Shown piece by piece: positions 1-8,707 of a stretch of DNA of 64,000 bases. Each line of letters begins with the position of its first letter. Position 1 is the stretch's first letter. The notes below the pieces were generated by a model. That model searched no databases, was not told the origin of the DNA, and saw only the letters and a list, made by a program, of their open reading frames with translations. This DNA comes from Acidimicrobiaceae bacterium. Its GTDB lineage: Bacteria; Actinomycetota; Acidimicrobiia; Acidimicrobiales; RAAP-2. The stretch covers positions 34,369-98,368 of the forward strand of contig PLON01000044.1 of the NCBI GenBank assembly GCA_003142095.1, given 5' to 3'. Position numbers and translations under genes: made by a program.

Positions 1-315
1 GTAGGTTGAGAACTTAAAGCCGCGTTCCCAGTCGAACTTCTCGACGGCGCGTAGTAGGCCGAAGGTACCCTCTTGAACGAGGTCGACCATTTCGACACCG
101 CGGTCTTGGTAGCGGCGTGCCCAGTGCAGGACGAGTCGCAAGTTGGCCGCGACCATCTGTTTTTTCGCTTCTTCGTCACCGGCCGTGACGCGCTTAGCGA
201 GTTCTACCTGCTCGTCGTAGTTCGGCATGGGGTAGCGATCGAGATCGCGCATGAGAAGGCCCAACATGTCGTTGGTATTAACCGCTGAGCGGCGGGGGGT
301 TGTACTGGTATTCAC
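1..315 (-). CDS. RNA polymerase sigma-70 factor, N-terminal part (cut by window edge)
   Basis: Primary-type sigma factor that would direct RNA polymerase to promoters. The visible residues contain sigma region 1.2 and most of region 2, including the signatures [12 protein letters not shown] and [20 protein letters not shown], ending inside the -10 recognition segment (KFSTY). There is no long acidic region 1.1, so a group 2 factor is more likely than the housekeeping RpoD/HrdB, but the C-terminal half is outside the window. Start choice: an AAGGAG sits directly against an ATG at 321-319 (no spacing), but is 6 bases before a GTG two codons later at 315-313. The GTG is therefore preferred; the ATG is the alternative. 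Confidence 0.85.
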   Translation of the reverse strand, partial: MNTSTTPRRSAVNTNDMLGLLMRDLDRYPMPNYDEQVELAKRVTAGDEEAKKQMVAANLRLVLHWARRYQDRGVEMVDLVQEGTFGLLRAVEKFDWERGFKFSTY

Positions 316-457
316 TTGCATCTCCTTGTCTGTGGGGGGCACAAAGTCGATATGTCCTAAGACTGGGTATTTCTCCTATGGGCGTCTTATTATTTTACCA
401 CGAGGTAAAACGTTTTTCAAGACCCCAGACCCTAGAAACGCGGCAATCTCTACCAGT

Positions 458-907
458 TTAGCCGCTGTGGGTGCGGGCCACGGGCCTGCCTCCCCGGGCT
501 TGGGTGACCATATCGGCCAACGTGAAGCTGGCGAGATGCTCGCGCATGTGATTTCCCACGTCAGCCCAGACGCCGAGGAGCACGCACTGGCCCTCGTGGT
601 CACAGGCCCCGTCCTGGTGGGGCTCGCCAAAATCACCGGCCGCAATGGGCCCGTCTACGGCCGCCACGATCTCAGCGAGAGTGATCGATTCGGCGGGGCG
701 TGCGAGCACGTAACCACCTCCCACACCGCGTTTTGAGCGCACCAGGCCCACGCCCTTCAAACTCAGGAGAATCTGCTCGAGGTAGGGCTGGGGGAGTCCG
801 GTGCGTTCGGCGAGGTCACGAACGGACGTGGGGGAACTGTAATTGTCGCGTAGGGCCAAACTGAGCAGCGCCCGACTGGCGTAGTCCCCTCGCGTGGATA
901 CTCTCAC
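458..907 (-). CDS. Rrf2-family transcriptional regulator
   Basis: A 149-residue protein with the Rrf2 winged helix at the N-terminus (MRVSTRGDYASRALL, and the recognition region LPQPYLEQILLSLKGVGLV followed by the wing SKRGVGGGY). Family members (IscR, NsrR, RsrR, CymR) repress or activate Fe-S, nitric oxide or sulfur genes. The cluster-binding loop keeps Cys102 and Cys108, spaced like the last two cysteines of IscR relative to the conserved LW/VW motif, but the first cysteine position is not Cys; His97 is nearby. An Fe-S cluster with mixed ligands, or none, is possible. The gene appears to be leaderless from its own promoter. Target genes cannot be read from the sequence. Confidence 0.9.
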   Translation of the reverse strand: MRVSTRGDYASRALLSLALRDNYSSPTSVRDLAERTGLPQPYLEQILLSLKGVGLVRSKRGVGGGYVLARPAESITLAEIVAAVDGPIAAGDFGEPHQDGACDHEGQCVLLGVWADVGNHMREHLASFTLADMVTQARGGRPVARTHSG

Positions 908-913
908 GGCGCC

Positions 914-919
914 ATCCTA
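914..919 (-). promoter_or_regulatory. -10 element of leaderless promoter for the Rrf2 gene
   Basis: On the minus strand TAGGAT ends 6 bases before the GTG start at 907, and no Shine-Dalgarno precedes the start. This matches the recurring TANNNT-N6-8-start arrangement in this window. Confidence 0.6.
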
Positions 920-984
920 TCGACGCTCCGCCCTATTTTCTGAGGTCGTGCACGAAGTGTTCGTTTGTCTGGCACACTGCTGTT

Positions 985-1470
985 ATGACCAATGAAACCA
1001 ACGACGACGTGAGTGTGAACCCCGACCAAGTGCTCTCGCCGGGTGAAAGCGACCAGCGCCCCGACGACGACAGCACCGACTATATCAGCCAGCCGGCGAA
1101 GGTCATGCGGATCGGATCGATGGTCAAGCTCTTACTCGACGAAGCCCGCAGCGCACCCCTTGACGAGGCTGGCCGTGCGAGGTTGAAAGAAATCTACGAG
1201 ACCTCAGTGAGTGAACTCTCGGGCGCCCTGTCGCCGGATCTGTCGAAAGAACTCTCACGTATGGCCATACCCTTTAGCGTTGAAGTTCCCTCGGAATCAG
1301 AGTTGCGCATTGCCCAAGCTCAGCTCGTCGGATGGTTGGAGGGCCTTTTTCATGGCATTCAGGCGTCGCTGTTCGCCCAGCAAGCGGCAGCCGCCGCGCA
1401 ACTCGAAAAGATGCGTGATCGTTCGCTGCCACCCGGGGCTCATGAGCCGCGCGCCGGGACCTATCTCTAG
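985..1470 (+). CDS. bpa: Bacterial proteasome activator Bpa/PafE
   Basis: ATP-independent activator that forms a ring on the actinobacterial 20S proteasome and opens its gate for unfolded substrates. The 161-residue product closely matches the known family (DUF2587, Rv3780 of Mycobacterium): a disordered acidic N-terminus, the segment QPAKVMRIGSMVKLLLDE at about 36-53, the helical core, and AQLVGWLEGLFHGIQ at about 111-125. The last four residues are GTYL, equivalent to the GQYL tail that docks into the proteasome pockets, so Tyr and Leu are conserved. No SD is visible. CACACT lies 6 bases before the ATG and may be a weak leaderless -10. The gene implies a proteasome elsewhere in the genome. 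Confidence 0.93.
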   Translation: MTNETNDDVSVNPDQVLSPGESDQRPDDDSTDYISQPAKVMRIGSMVKLLLDEARSAPLDEAGRARLKEIYETSVSELSGALSPDLSKELSRMAIPFSVEVPSESELRIAQAQLVGWLEGLFHGIQASLFAQQAAAAAQLEKMRDRSLPPGAHEPRAGTYL

Positions 1471-1677
1471 GGGGTAGTGGGGTAGTGGCCTTGCTTCATG
1501 ACCTCCGCGGATTCAAGACCCGCTGGGCTCTACCGGCCCTTGACTTCAATGATGCCAAAGCTCTGTGACATTCGTGAAGTGGGCCACGACCGGACATTGC
1601 GAGGTGGGCGTGAGAGTACTAGCGTTCAAATCCCATTCGTGTAGTTTGCGAAGAGTTCCAGAGAAAGAGTTTGGCTG

Positions 1678-4600
1678 ATGGCTGAGGGCTTCGTCCATCT
1701 GCATAATCACACCGAGTATTCGATGCTTGACGGCGCGGCGCGCGTTGAGGAGATGGTGCTGGCCGCGAAAGCCGATGGTCAGCGCGCTATCGCCATCACC
1801 GACCACGGAAACCTTTACGGCGTGATCGACTTCTACGAGGCGTGTCGACGACACGACGTCACACCGATCATTGGCCTTGAGGCCTACATGGCGGCGAACT
1901 CGCGCTTCGATCGTCCGGCTCGTCGCGGCAAGATGGACGACACGGGTGGCGACTCCGAAGGTGGCCAGAAGCTCTATCACCACCTCACTCTGCTTGCGGT
2001 GTCCAATGAGGGATACAAAAACCTGCGAGAGCTCTCGTCGCAGGCGTTTCTCGAGGGCTACTACTACAAGCCTCGACTCGACTGGGAACTTCTTGAGCGA
2101 TTCGCGGGGGGAATTGTCGCGACGTCGGGCTGTCTCGGGGGCGTTGTCCTTCAAGCGTTGCTGCACAACGACTACGTAAAAGCGTTGGAGTTGGCCGGTC
2201 GCCTGCAAACGATCTTCGGCCCCGAGAACTTCTACATCGAGCTCCAAGACCACGGCCTCGCGGCCCAGCAGCGAACAAACCCTCAACTGATGCGCATCGC
2301 GAGCGACCTGGCCGCGCCACTGCTCGCGACCAACGACCTGCACTACGTTCGCCACGAAGATCACGAAATGCACGACGCCCTCCTCTGTATTGGCACCGGT
2401 TCACGGGTGGCCGATCCCGATCGGTTTCGCTTCGAGAGCGATCAGAACTACCTGAAGACCGCCGCCGAGATGCGTTACCTCTTTCGCGAAGTTCCCCAAG
2501 CCTGCGACAACACGCTGGTGATTGCCGAACGAGCGAACGTGACGATCGAATTCGACAACGACGGCTTACCGGAGTTTCCGCTGCCCGAAGGTTTTCACGG
2601 TGATACCCATAAAGAAGGTGCGACAAGGTATCTGCGCGAGCTCACTTACCGCGGCGCCATCGAGCGTTACGGCGACACGTTGAGCGATGAAGTACGGACC
2701 CGACTTGATTACGAACTCGGGGTCATTGCGGACATGGGCTTCTCTGACTACTTCTTGGTCGTGTGGGACCTCATCCGCCACGCCCACGACGAGGGAATTC
2801 GCGTCGGTCCCGGCCGCGGGTCGTCGGCGGGATGTTGCGTGGCGTACTGCCTACGCATTGTCGATCTCGATCCGCTGCGCTACGGACTGTTCTTCGAACG
2901 ATTCCTCAATCCGGGACGGCGTTCCATGCCCGACATCGATATGGACTTCGACGAGCGCTACCGCGGCGACATGATTCGCTACGCCGCCGAACGCTACGGC
3001 GCCGACCACGTCGCACAGATCGTGACGTTCTCCACGATCAAGGCGCGCGCCGCCGTACGCGACTCGGCTCGCGTCCTCGGGTATCCACCGCAGCTCGGCG
3101 ACAAGATCGCGAAAGCCATGCCCCCGCTCGTCATGGGCCAGGACCTGCCGCTCGCGGCCTGCTTTACTCCCATGCCCGGGTACGAGAACCGCTACAGCGA
3201 AGCGAGTGAGTTGCGCGCGCTCTACCAATCGGACGACGAAGTGAAACACGTTGTCGACGTCGCGAAAGGCTTCGTCGACAAGCGTCGCCAGGACGGGATT
3301 CACGCCGCGGCGGTCGTCATCACGAAGGGTCCGGTGCTCGATTACGTGCCGGTGCAGCGCAAATCTGGTCCGAACGGATCGTCCGAGGGCGCGCCTATCG
3401 TCACGCAGTACGAAGCGACGGCCATCGAGAAGCTCGGACTTTTGAAGATGGACTTTCTCGGACTACGCAACTTGGCGATCATCGAGCGCACGCTCGATCA
3501 CATTGAACGCCGTCACGGTGCGAAGGTCGATATCGACCACGTGGCGCTCGATGATCCCAAAGTGTACGAAATGCTTCGCCTGGGTAATTCGGTCGGGATT
3601 TTTCAGCTCGAAGGCGACAAGATGCGTCAACTCATGCGCCGTCTCGCTCCGACCAGCTTCGACGACATTGCGGCCCTTAACGCCCTCTACCGACCGGGTC
3701 CACTGAGCGAGAACGTCCACAACGACTACGCCGATCGAAAGAATCACCGCCAAGAGGTGTCGTACGACCACGAGGTCTTGAGCGAGATTCTCTCGGGCAC
3801 CTACGGCCTGATGATCTACCAAGAAGACATCATGGCAGTAGCGACGACGATTGCCGGTTTTTCGTTGAGCGAAGCGGACGATTTGCGTAAAGCGTGCTCC
3901 AAGAAGATCCGCGAGATGATTCGCGCGCAGCGAACTAAGTTCGTCGACGGAGTCGAGCGCGAAGGATACGGCCGCGATCTCGGCGACGCGATCTTCGACA
4001 AGATCGAGCCCTTCGCCGACTACGCCTTTCCGAAGAGCCACGCGTATGGCTACGCGCTCCTTGGGTACCAGAACGCGTGGCTGAAGGCCAACTATCCCGT
4101 CGAATACATGGCCGCGCTGTTGACATCGTTTCGCGACGACAAGGACAAAGCTGCGGTGTACCTCAATGAGGCGCGCCAGATGGGCATCACCGTGGGCGTG
4201 CCCAACGTCAATGAGTCTTTTGCCGATTACGCGCCATCGCTCAGTTCAGAGAGCACCATCCTCTTTGGCATGGCGGCCGTGCGAAACGTCGGCGAAGCCC
4301 TGGTCGAAAAGATCGTGGCCGAGCGCGAATTAAAGGGTCCCTTCGTGGACGTCTACGACTTTGTACGCCGGGTTGATCCGATGGTCTTGAACCGCAGAAC
4401 AATGGAGTCACTCATTAAAGCCGGCGCCTTCGACTCTCTTGGGGTGCCGCGACTCGCGTTTCTTCTCAAGGTCGACGAGATCGTTGACGTGACGCTCAGT
4501 CGTCGAAAGGATCTGTCTCTTGGGATCTCGACCCTCTTCGCCGCGTTCGACTCTGAGGGCGAGGGGGACTGGGAGGGCACCGAGATTGCGCTGTCGGAGA

Positions 4601-5238
4601 TCGAGTTTGAGCAGTCCATCAAACTCGATTTCGAACGCGAGATGCTCGGCACGTACATCTCCGATCATCCACTTCTCGGCGTGATGGACAGCCTCAGCAC
4701 CAAGACCGACGGCGCGATTGTCGCCATCCGCGAACGAGCGGAAGAGCTCGCGCGCGGCTCGAAAGCCGTCACGGTGGGGGGCATCCTCGCCGAAGTCCAA
4801 CTGCGCCAGACCAAGGCCAACAAGCAGTACGCGCGCGTTATCTTGGAAGACCTTGGAGGTTCGCTCGAGATTAACTTCTCGGTCGCCGCCTTTGAGCGCT
4901 TCAGTGGTTTCCTGGCGAAGGACAACGTGGTCTTGATCAAGGTTCGCGTCAGCGACAACGACGAAGAACTTCGATTCAGTGCCGTCGACGTGGAGCGTTT
5001 TCACGGCGAACGGAAGGACGCCGAATTACGCCTGTCACTTCGCCCCGAGGATCTCACCCAGCACGCCATTTCTACGCTGCGCGAAATCTTGACTCGATAT
5101 CCGGGACCATCGCCGGTCGTTGTTGATACCGGTTCTGCAGGAAAGATCTTTCGTCTGGGGCCAGCATTTAACGTGAGCATTCCGAGTGTTGTCGCCGATC
5201 TGCGCACGGAATTTGGCCGAAACGTCATTAAGGCCTGA
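1678..5238 (+). CDS. dnaE: DNA polymerase III alpha subunit
   Basis: Replicative polymerase, 1186 residues, a normal length for DnaE1. It opens with the PHP domain (HLHNHTEYSMLDGA at about 7-20), followed by the polymerase core with GPGRGSSAG and the catalytic PDIDMDFD aspartates near residues 421-427. The tau-interaction and helix-hairpin-helix region follow, and the C-terminal OB-fold is near residues 1010-1080. It belongs to the DnaE1 type, not DnaE2/ImuC. A purine-rich stretch (GAGAAAGAG) lies about 10 bases before the ATG and could act as SD. The roughly 200 bases upstream (1471-1677) hold no gene that I can recognise. The gene stands alone. Confidence 0.97.
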   Translation: MAEGFVHLHNHTEYSMLDGAARVEEMVLAAKADGQRAIAITDHGNLYGVIDFYEACRRHDVTPIIGLEAYMAANSRFDRPARRGKMDDTGGDSEGGQKLYHHLTLLAVSNEGYKNLRELSSQAFLEGYYYKPRLDWELLERFAGGIVATSGCLGGVVLQALLHNDYVKALELAGRLQTIFGPENFYIELQDHGLAAQQRTNPQLMRIASDLAAPLLATNDLHYVRHEDHEMHDALLCIGTGSRVADPDRFRFESDQNYLKTAAEMRYLFREVPQACDNTLVIAERANVTIEFDNDGLPEFPLPEGFHGDTHKEGATRYLRELTYRGAIERYGDTLSDEVRTRLDYELGVIADMGFSDYFLVVWDLIRHAHDEGIRVGPGRGSSAGCCVAYCLRIVDLDPLRYGLFFERFLNPGRRSMPDIDMDFDERYRGDMIRYAAERYGADHVAQIVTFSTIKARAAVRDSARVLGYPPQLGDKIAKAMPPLVMGQDLPLAACFTPMPGYENRYSEASELRALYQSDDEVKHVVDVAKGFVDKRRQDGIHAAAVVITKGPVLDYVPVQRKSGPNGSSEGAPIVTQYEATAIEKLGLLKMDFLGLRNLAIIERTLDHIERRHGAKVDIDHVALDDPKVYEMLRLGNSVGIFQLEGDKMRQLMRRLAPTSFDDIAALNALYRPGPLSENVHNDYADRKNHRQEVSYDHEVLSEILSGTYGLMIYQEDIMAVATTIAGFSLSEADDLRKACSKKIREMIRAQRTKFVDGVEREGYGRDLGDAIFDKIEPFADYAFPKSHAYGYALLGYQNAWLKANYPVEYMAALLTSFRDDKDKAAVYLNEARQMGITVGVPNVNESFADYAPSLSSESTILFGMAAVRNVGEALVEKIVAERELKGPFVDVYDFVRRVDPMVLNRRTMESLIKAGAFDSLGVPRLAFLLKVDEIVDVTLSRRKDLSLGISTLFAAFDSEGEGDWEGTEIALSEIEFEQSIKLDFEREMLGTYISDHPLLGVMDSLSTKTDGAIVAIRERAEELARGSKAVTVGGILAEVQLRQTKANKQYARVILEDLGGSLEINFSVAAFERFSGFLAKDNVVLIKVRVSDNDEELRFSAVDVERFHGERKDAELRLSLRPEDLTQHAISTLREILTRYPGPSPVVVDTGSAGKIFRLGPAFNVSIPSVVADLRTEFGRNVIKA

Positions 5239-5266
5239 CTCTGGCCGAGGCACCCTCGCCGCGCCG

Positions 5267-5272
5267 TAGAAT
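5267..5272 (+). promoter_or_regulatory. -10 element of leaderless promoter
   Basis: TAGAAT ends 8 bases before the ATG at 5281. No Shine-Dalgarno separates them, so transcription probably begins at or next to the start codon. Confidence 0.55.
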
Positions 5273-5280
5273 GGTTACCT

Positions 5281-5952
5281 ATGGCAATGACGGTCACCAC
5301 CAAAGACACCACCGCCCTCAGCGATGCAGAGTTGGCCGAAATGGCCGACCTCTGCGTTGACCGAGAGCCCAACTTTGACATTGGTTTTCTTTCGAAGCAA
5401 CGCGAGGAGTGGGTACTTGTCACCCACGCGCGCGAAGGCAACAAACTTCGCGGGTACTCCTTTTGCACGCTCGAACGAATTGGCGGCACTCCGTCGCTCC
5501 TCGTTGGCTTATTGCTCGTGGACCGAAACGCGAAGTCGGATCAAACGCTGAGGACCATCCTGCACGACCAGTTTCGACGGGCCCTGCTTGCTTTCCCTGA
5601 TGAGGATGTTCTGCTCGGGGCCCGCTTGACGTCACCGGACGGGTTTCGCGCCTTCACCGGGCTGGACGACGTGGTGCCCCGCCTCGGATACCGTCCGACC
5701 GGCGAAGATCGCGCGTGGGGACGACGTCTCGCGAAGCGCTACGGCTCGGAGAAGTCGATTGACGACAAGACCTTCATCATGACGGTGAACCCGGGTCCGG
5801 TCGGGGGTCTCGACTACGTCGCGTCCAAGGGACCGATTCCTGAAGGTGCCGATACGTTCTTCAAGGGACTGAAGGCTGAAAAGGGTCAGCGACTGGTTGT
5901 CTTTGGCTGGGCGATGGCCGAGGCGCTCGCGACCGGCAAGCTGCCCAAGTAG
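5281..5952 (+). CDS. Conserved hypothetical protein, possibly GNAT-like
   Basis: A soluble 223-residue protein without signal peptide or membrane segment that I cannot assign to a named family. The N-terminal half alternates predicted strands and helices (EEWVLVTHAREG, LRGYSFCTLERIGG, LLVGLLLVDR, then a helix FRRALLAF) in a way that recalls an acetyltransferase fold, but no clear acetyl-CoA loop is visible. The C-terminal half has conserved-looking segments such as RAWGRRLAKRYG. It starts 42 bases after dnaE but has its own probable promoter, and it ends one base from the convergent gene at 5954. Coding potential is supported by length, strong third-position GC and clean junctions. Confidence 0.75.
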   Translation: MAMTVTTKDTTALSDAELAEMADLCVDREPNFDIGFLSKQREEWVLVTHAREGNKLRGYSFCTLERIGGTPSLLVGLLLVDRNAKSDQTLRTILHDQFRRALLAFPDEDVLLGARLTSPDGFRAFTGLDDVVPRLGYRPTGEDRAWGRRLAKRYGSEKSIDDKTFIMTVNPGPVGGLDYVASKGPIPEGADTFFKGLKAEKGQRLVVFGWAMAEALATGKLPK

Positions 5953-5953
5953 T

Positions 5954-6673
5954 TCAGCCGCGAGGCAAAAGACCGGTGCAGCTCTTGTAGCAGTGCCCGT
6001 CGAGCGGTTGCGAGAGCGTCGTCAACACGTACGTGGGTCGAAAACCGAGAGCGGTCGCGAGGTCTTTTCCCGAAAGGGACGTGCGCCGCGTCGCTTCAAT
6101 CGTCCGAATTGCGTGAGCGTCCTCGCACAGTAACCATACGTCGTCGCCGAACCATCCAAAACGCACCCAGGTCGACCCGTCGTCGGGTCGACGCAGTAGT
6201 TGAGGACCACGATCCGCCGCGATCAGCGCCACACTGGGTCGCTCGCCGCGGAACTCCCAATAGGGCGCACTCGGACCGCGAAAGCCGAACAATGGACCGT
6301 CCGCGGGACTAGCCAACTGTTCGAGCCAGGTGCGCACGCGTCGGCCGCGGTACGTACCGAGACGTCGCGGCAAGTCGAGCAGCGTCACGGCCTCAGGCTG
6401 AGCTAAGTCGTCACGCTCGATGTTCTGGGCCAGTTGGCCCTCGACGACATCAAAGGCGGCGAGGTCAGTCTCGATGTCGAGCGGCCAGGGAATGCGCCAG
6501 CGAACGATGGCCTGGCTCGCTAGATCCACCACGGTCGTGGATTCGTTGGTGGATCCAAGGACGAGACCGTAGACCGCCGCGCCGGGCGAGAGGTCAACGG
6601 AATCTCGCTGCGGGGTCCGCGAGATTAGGCGTCGCGTCGCGCGAACAGCCGGGTCGCGACTTAAGAGCGCCAC
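5954..6673 (-). CDS. Hypothetical protein downstream of the YyaL-type gene
   Basis: A 239-residue soluble protein of unknown function. Its start overlaps the end of the thioredoxin-domain gene by 13 bases, so the two are almost certainly translated from one transcript. The sequence has an N-terminal strand-rich part (AAVYGLVLGSTNESTTVVDL), a central Arg/Leu-rich segment and a short C-terminal tail with a CYKSC pair. There is no signal peptide and no recognisable motif. Translational coupling suggests a role tied to its upstream partner, but that is inference only. Confidence 0.7.
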   Translation of the reverse strand: MALLSRDPAVRATRRLISRTPQRDSVDLSPGAAVYGLVLGSTNESTTVVDLASQAIVRWRIPWPLDIETDLAAFDVVEGQLAQNIERDDLAQPEAVTLLDLPRRLGTYRGRRVRTWLEQLASPADGPLFGFRGPSAPYWEFRGERPSVALIAADRGPQLLRRPDDGSTWVRFGWFGDDVWLLCEDAHAIRTIEATRRTSLSGKDLATALGFRPTYVLTTLSQPLDGHCYKSCTGLLPRG

Positions 6674-8667
6674 GCGCCACTCCTTCGTAGGTCGTCTTCA
6701 AGCGCCTCGACGCTCGAGACGGGCAGGTCGCATACCCCGGCGCGACAGACGTAGGCCCACCCCTCGTTGCGGCCCTCGAGCAAGGGGGAGCGGCCAGTGC
6801 CGGTGATTAATACGGTGCGTGACATTGCCATCGATCGTACGTGGTCGGCCAGTGCACCCTGGTCGCCCGGGATGACCACCTCCACGCTCTCGAGGGCGTA
6901 GCCCGCCGCCGCGACGAGATCTACAACGGCGCCCGGATGTGACACGAGGAGGGATCCGGCGAGTTCGACGAGACGCTGGGCGATGACGAGCAGGGACGTG
7001 GTCGTGTCGCATATGGCGAGGCGCGAGAACGCGCGCGTGCAGGTGGCGTGGCTGGACGGCGTGGCGCCGTCAAAGATCTCCTTCGGTCGCGTGGAAAGGT
7101 CGCCCACGAGATCGCTCTGACTGAAGAAACCGGCACCGACGTGGGGCTCAATGTCGTTGGGGACGGGTCCGTCCCAGAAGTGTTCGACCAGATACTGCGC
7201 GACCTCGTGGCCGAGATCGAGCCATTCGTCATCACCGGTGAGCTCGTATGCGTCGACGGCTGCGTCGATGAGCCACGCGAGGTCGCTCGCGGTGGCGTGA
7301 GCGCGACGGTGCTCGGTGCGCCACCATGTGGCCTCGTGGAAATGGGTTCTCTGAAGTGAGCGCAGGAGATCGAAGCCCCGTTGCTCGAACTCCTCGGCGC
7401 CACTCCTGAGAAACGCTGACGCGAGCATGGCGTTCCACTCGAGGATGATCTTTTCGTCGCGACTCGGTTGCACGCGTAACTGACGAGCGGAGATGAGCGC
7501 CGCGTGCGCTGCTCGTAGCGCGGGTGGAGTGGAGAAGGGCTCGCCGTCCAGAAGCCGAGGGATGGAACGGCCCTCGAAGGAACCAGGGTTTTCGATGCGC
7601 CAGCGCGCGAGGACGTCACGAACCACATCGTCAGGGAATGCCGCGAGAATGGCGCGCACGCCATCGACGGTCCACGTTATGTGCGAGCCTTCCATACCAC
7701 CGGCGTCGGCGTCGAGCGAAGAGGCGTATCCCAAAGGAAGCCGCAGGGCACGTTCGACAAAGTTCAACGTGTCCAGGGCCACGTCACGCCAGGAGGAGTT
7801 GAGCATGATGCGACTCGCGCGCAGATAGCAACGTGCCAGCAACGCCTGGTCGCTCAGCATTTTTTCGAAGTGCGGCACGTGCCATTCACCGTCGACGCTG
7901 TAGCGAGCGAAGCCTCCGCCGAAGTGGTCGTAGAGCCCTCGTCGGGACATGGCGTCAAGGGTTCGTGACGCTGCGTCGCGAGAGACCTCGTCGTTGAATT
8001 CGAGCAGGGCGTCGACGTAACTCGGGCGAGGAAACTTCGGCGCGTTGCCGAAACCGCCGACTTTGTCAACTTGTTCCACGAGTTCGTCGCGCAGATGCGT
8101 ACGTACTTCGGACAGATCGATCGTGTCGTGAAACGGTGCCAGGTGGTCAACGAAGTGAACCTCGCGCGAGAGGGCGCCTGAGAGCTCGTCGGCCTGGCGC
8201 TCAATGAGTCCTCGCTGGTTCACCCACGCGTCGTGCAAAGCGCCCAAGAGTCGCAAGAAACCCACCTGGCCAGCACGATCAGTCGGCGGATAGTAGGTGC
8301 CGGCCATGAAAGGGCGGCCGTCGGGTAGGAGAAAGACGGACATGGGCCAGCCTCCGTGACCCGACACGAGTTGGGTGGCGGCCATATAGAGCGCGTCCAC
8401 GTCGGGACGCTCTTCACGGTCGACTTTGATCGGTACGTAGAAGTCGTTCAATACCTTCGCCACGGACTCGTCCTCGAATGATTCATGGGCCATGACGTGA
8501 CACCAGTGACAGGCCGCGTATCCCACCGAGAGAAAAATCGGACGATCGCTGCGTCGAGCTTCTTCGAGCGCGTCGTCGTCCCACGTGCGCCACAGCACCG
8601 GATTATCGACGTGATCGAGCAGATAGGAGGATCCGAGTTCAGATCTCACGTCGCGTAACAGTGTCAT
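6661..8667 (-). CDS. Thioredoxin-domain protein of the YyaL/SSP411 (DUF255) family
   Basis: A 668-residue two-domain protein. The N-terminal thioredoxin-like domain carries the family signature GYAACHWCHVMAHESFED with the CHWC pair at residues 53-56, then VDREERPDVDALYM and GGWPMSVFLLPDG. The remainder is the alpha/alpha-barrel region related to N-acylglucosamine 2-epimerase (HFEKMLSDQALLA, WNAMLASAFLR). The family is widespread, but its biochemical role is not settled. Length is normal. It is followed by the coupled gene ending at 5954 and preceded, 40 bases away, by a GNAT gene on the same strand. TAAGAT lies 9 bases before the ATG, slightly wider than the leaderless spacing seen elsewhere. 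Confidence 0.93.
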   Translation of the reverse strand: MTLLRDVRSELGSSYLLDHVDNPVLWRTWDDDALEEARRSDRPIFLSVGYAACHWCHVMAHESFEDESVAKVLNDFYVPIKVDREERPDVDALYMAATQLVSGHGGWPMSVFLLPDGRPFMAGTYYPPTDRAGQVGFLRLLGALHDAWVNQRGLIERQADELSGALSREVHFVDHLAPFHDTIDLSEVRTHLRDELVEQVDKVGGFGNAPKFPRPSYVDALLEFNDEVSRDAASRTLDAMSRRGLYDHFGGGFARYSVDGEWHVPHFEKMLSDQALLARCYLRASRIMLNSSWRDVALDTLNFVERALRLPLGYASSLDADAGGMEGSHITWTVDGVRAILAAFPDDVVRDVLARWRIENPGSFEGRSIPRLLDGEPFSTPPALRAAHAALISARQLRVQPSRDEKIILEWNAMLASAFLRSGAEEFEQRGFDLLRSLQRTHFHEATWWRTEHRRAHATASDLAWLIDAAVDAYELTGDDEWLDLGHEVAQYLVEHFWDGPVPNDIEPHVGAGFFSQSDLVGDLSTRPKEIFDGATPSSHATCTRAFSRLAICDTTTSLLVIAQRLVELAGSLLVSHPGAVVDLVAAAGYALESVEVVIPGDQGALADHVRSMAMSRTVLITGTGRSPLLEGRNEGWAYVCRAGVCDLPVSSVEALEDDLRRSGAWRS

Positions 8668-8707
8668 GGCGATGAAATCTTACGGGCTGGGCGTGGTGTC
8701 GCACTCG

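Noticed and set aside
1495-1565. tRNA-like stretch between bpa and dnaE (CCGCGGATTCAAGACC resembles a T-arm or anticodon arm)
   Set aside because: No cloverleaf could be built on either strand: the T-stem does not pair, position 33 is not U in the possible anticodon loop, and no D-arm or acceptor stem matches.
1546-2373. 275-codon open frame on the minus strand antisense to dnaE
   Set aside because: It lies entirely opposite or beside a well-supported dnaE PHP domain, has no family features, and is an expected consequence of high GC content.
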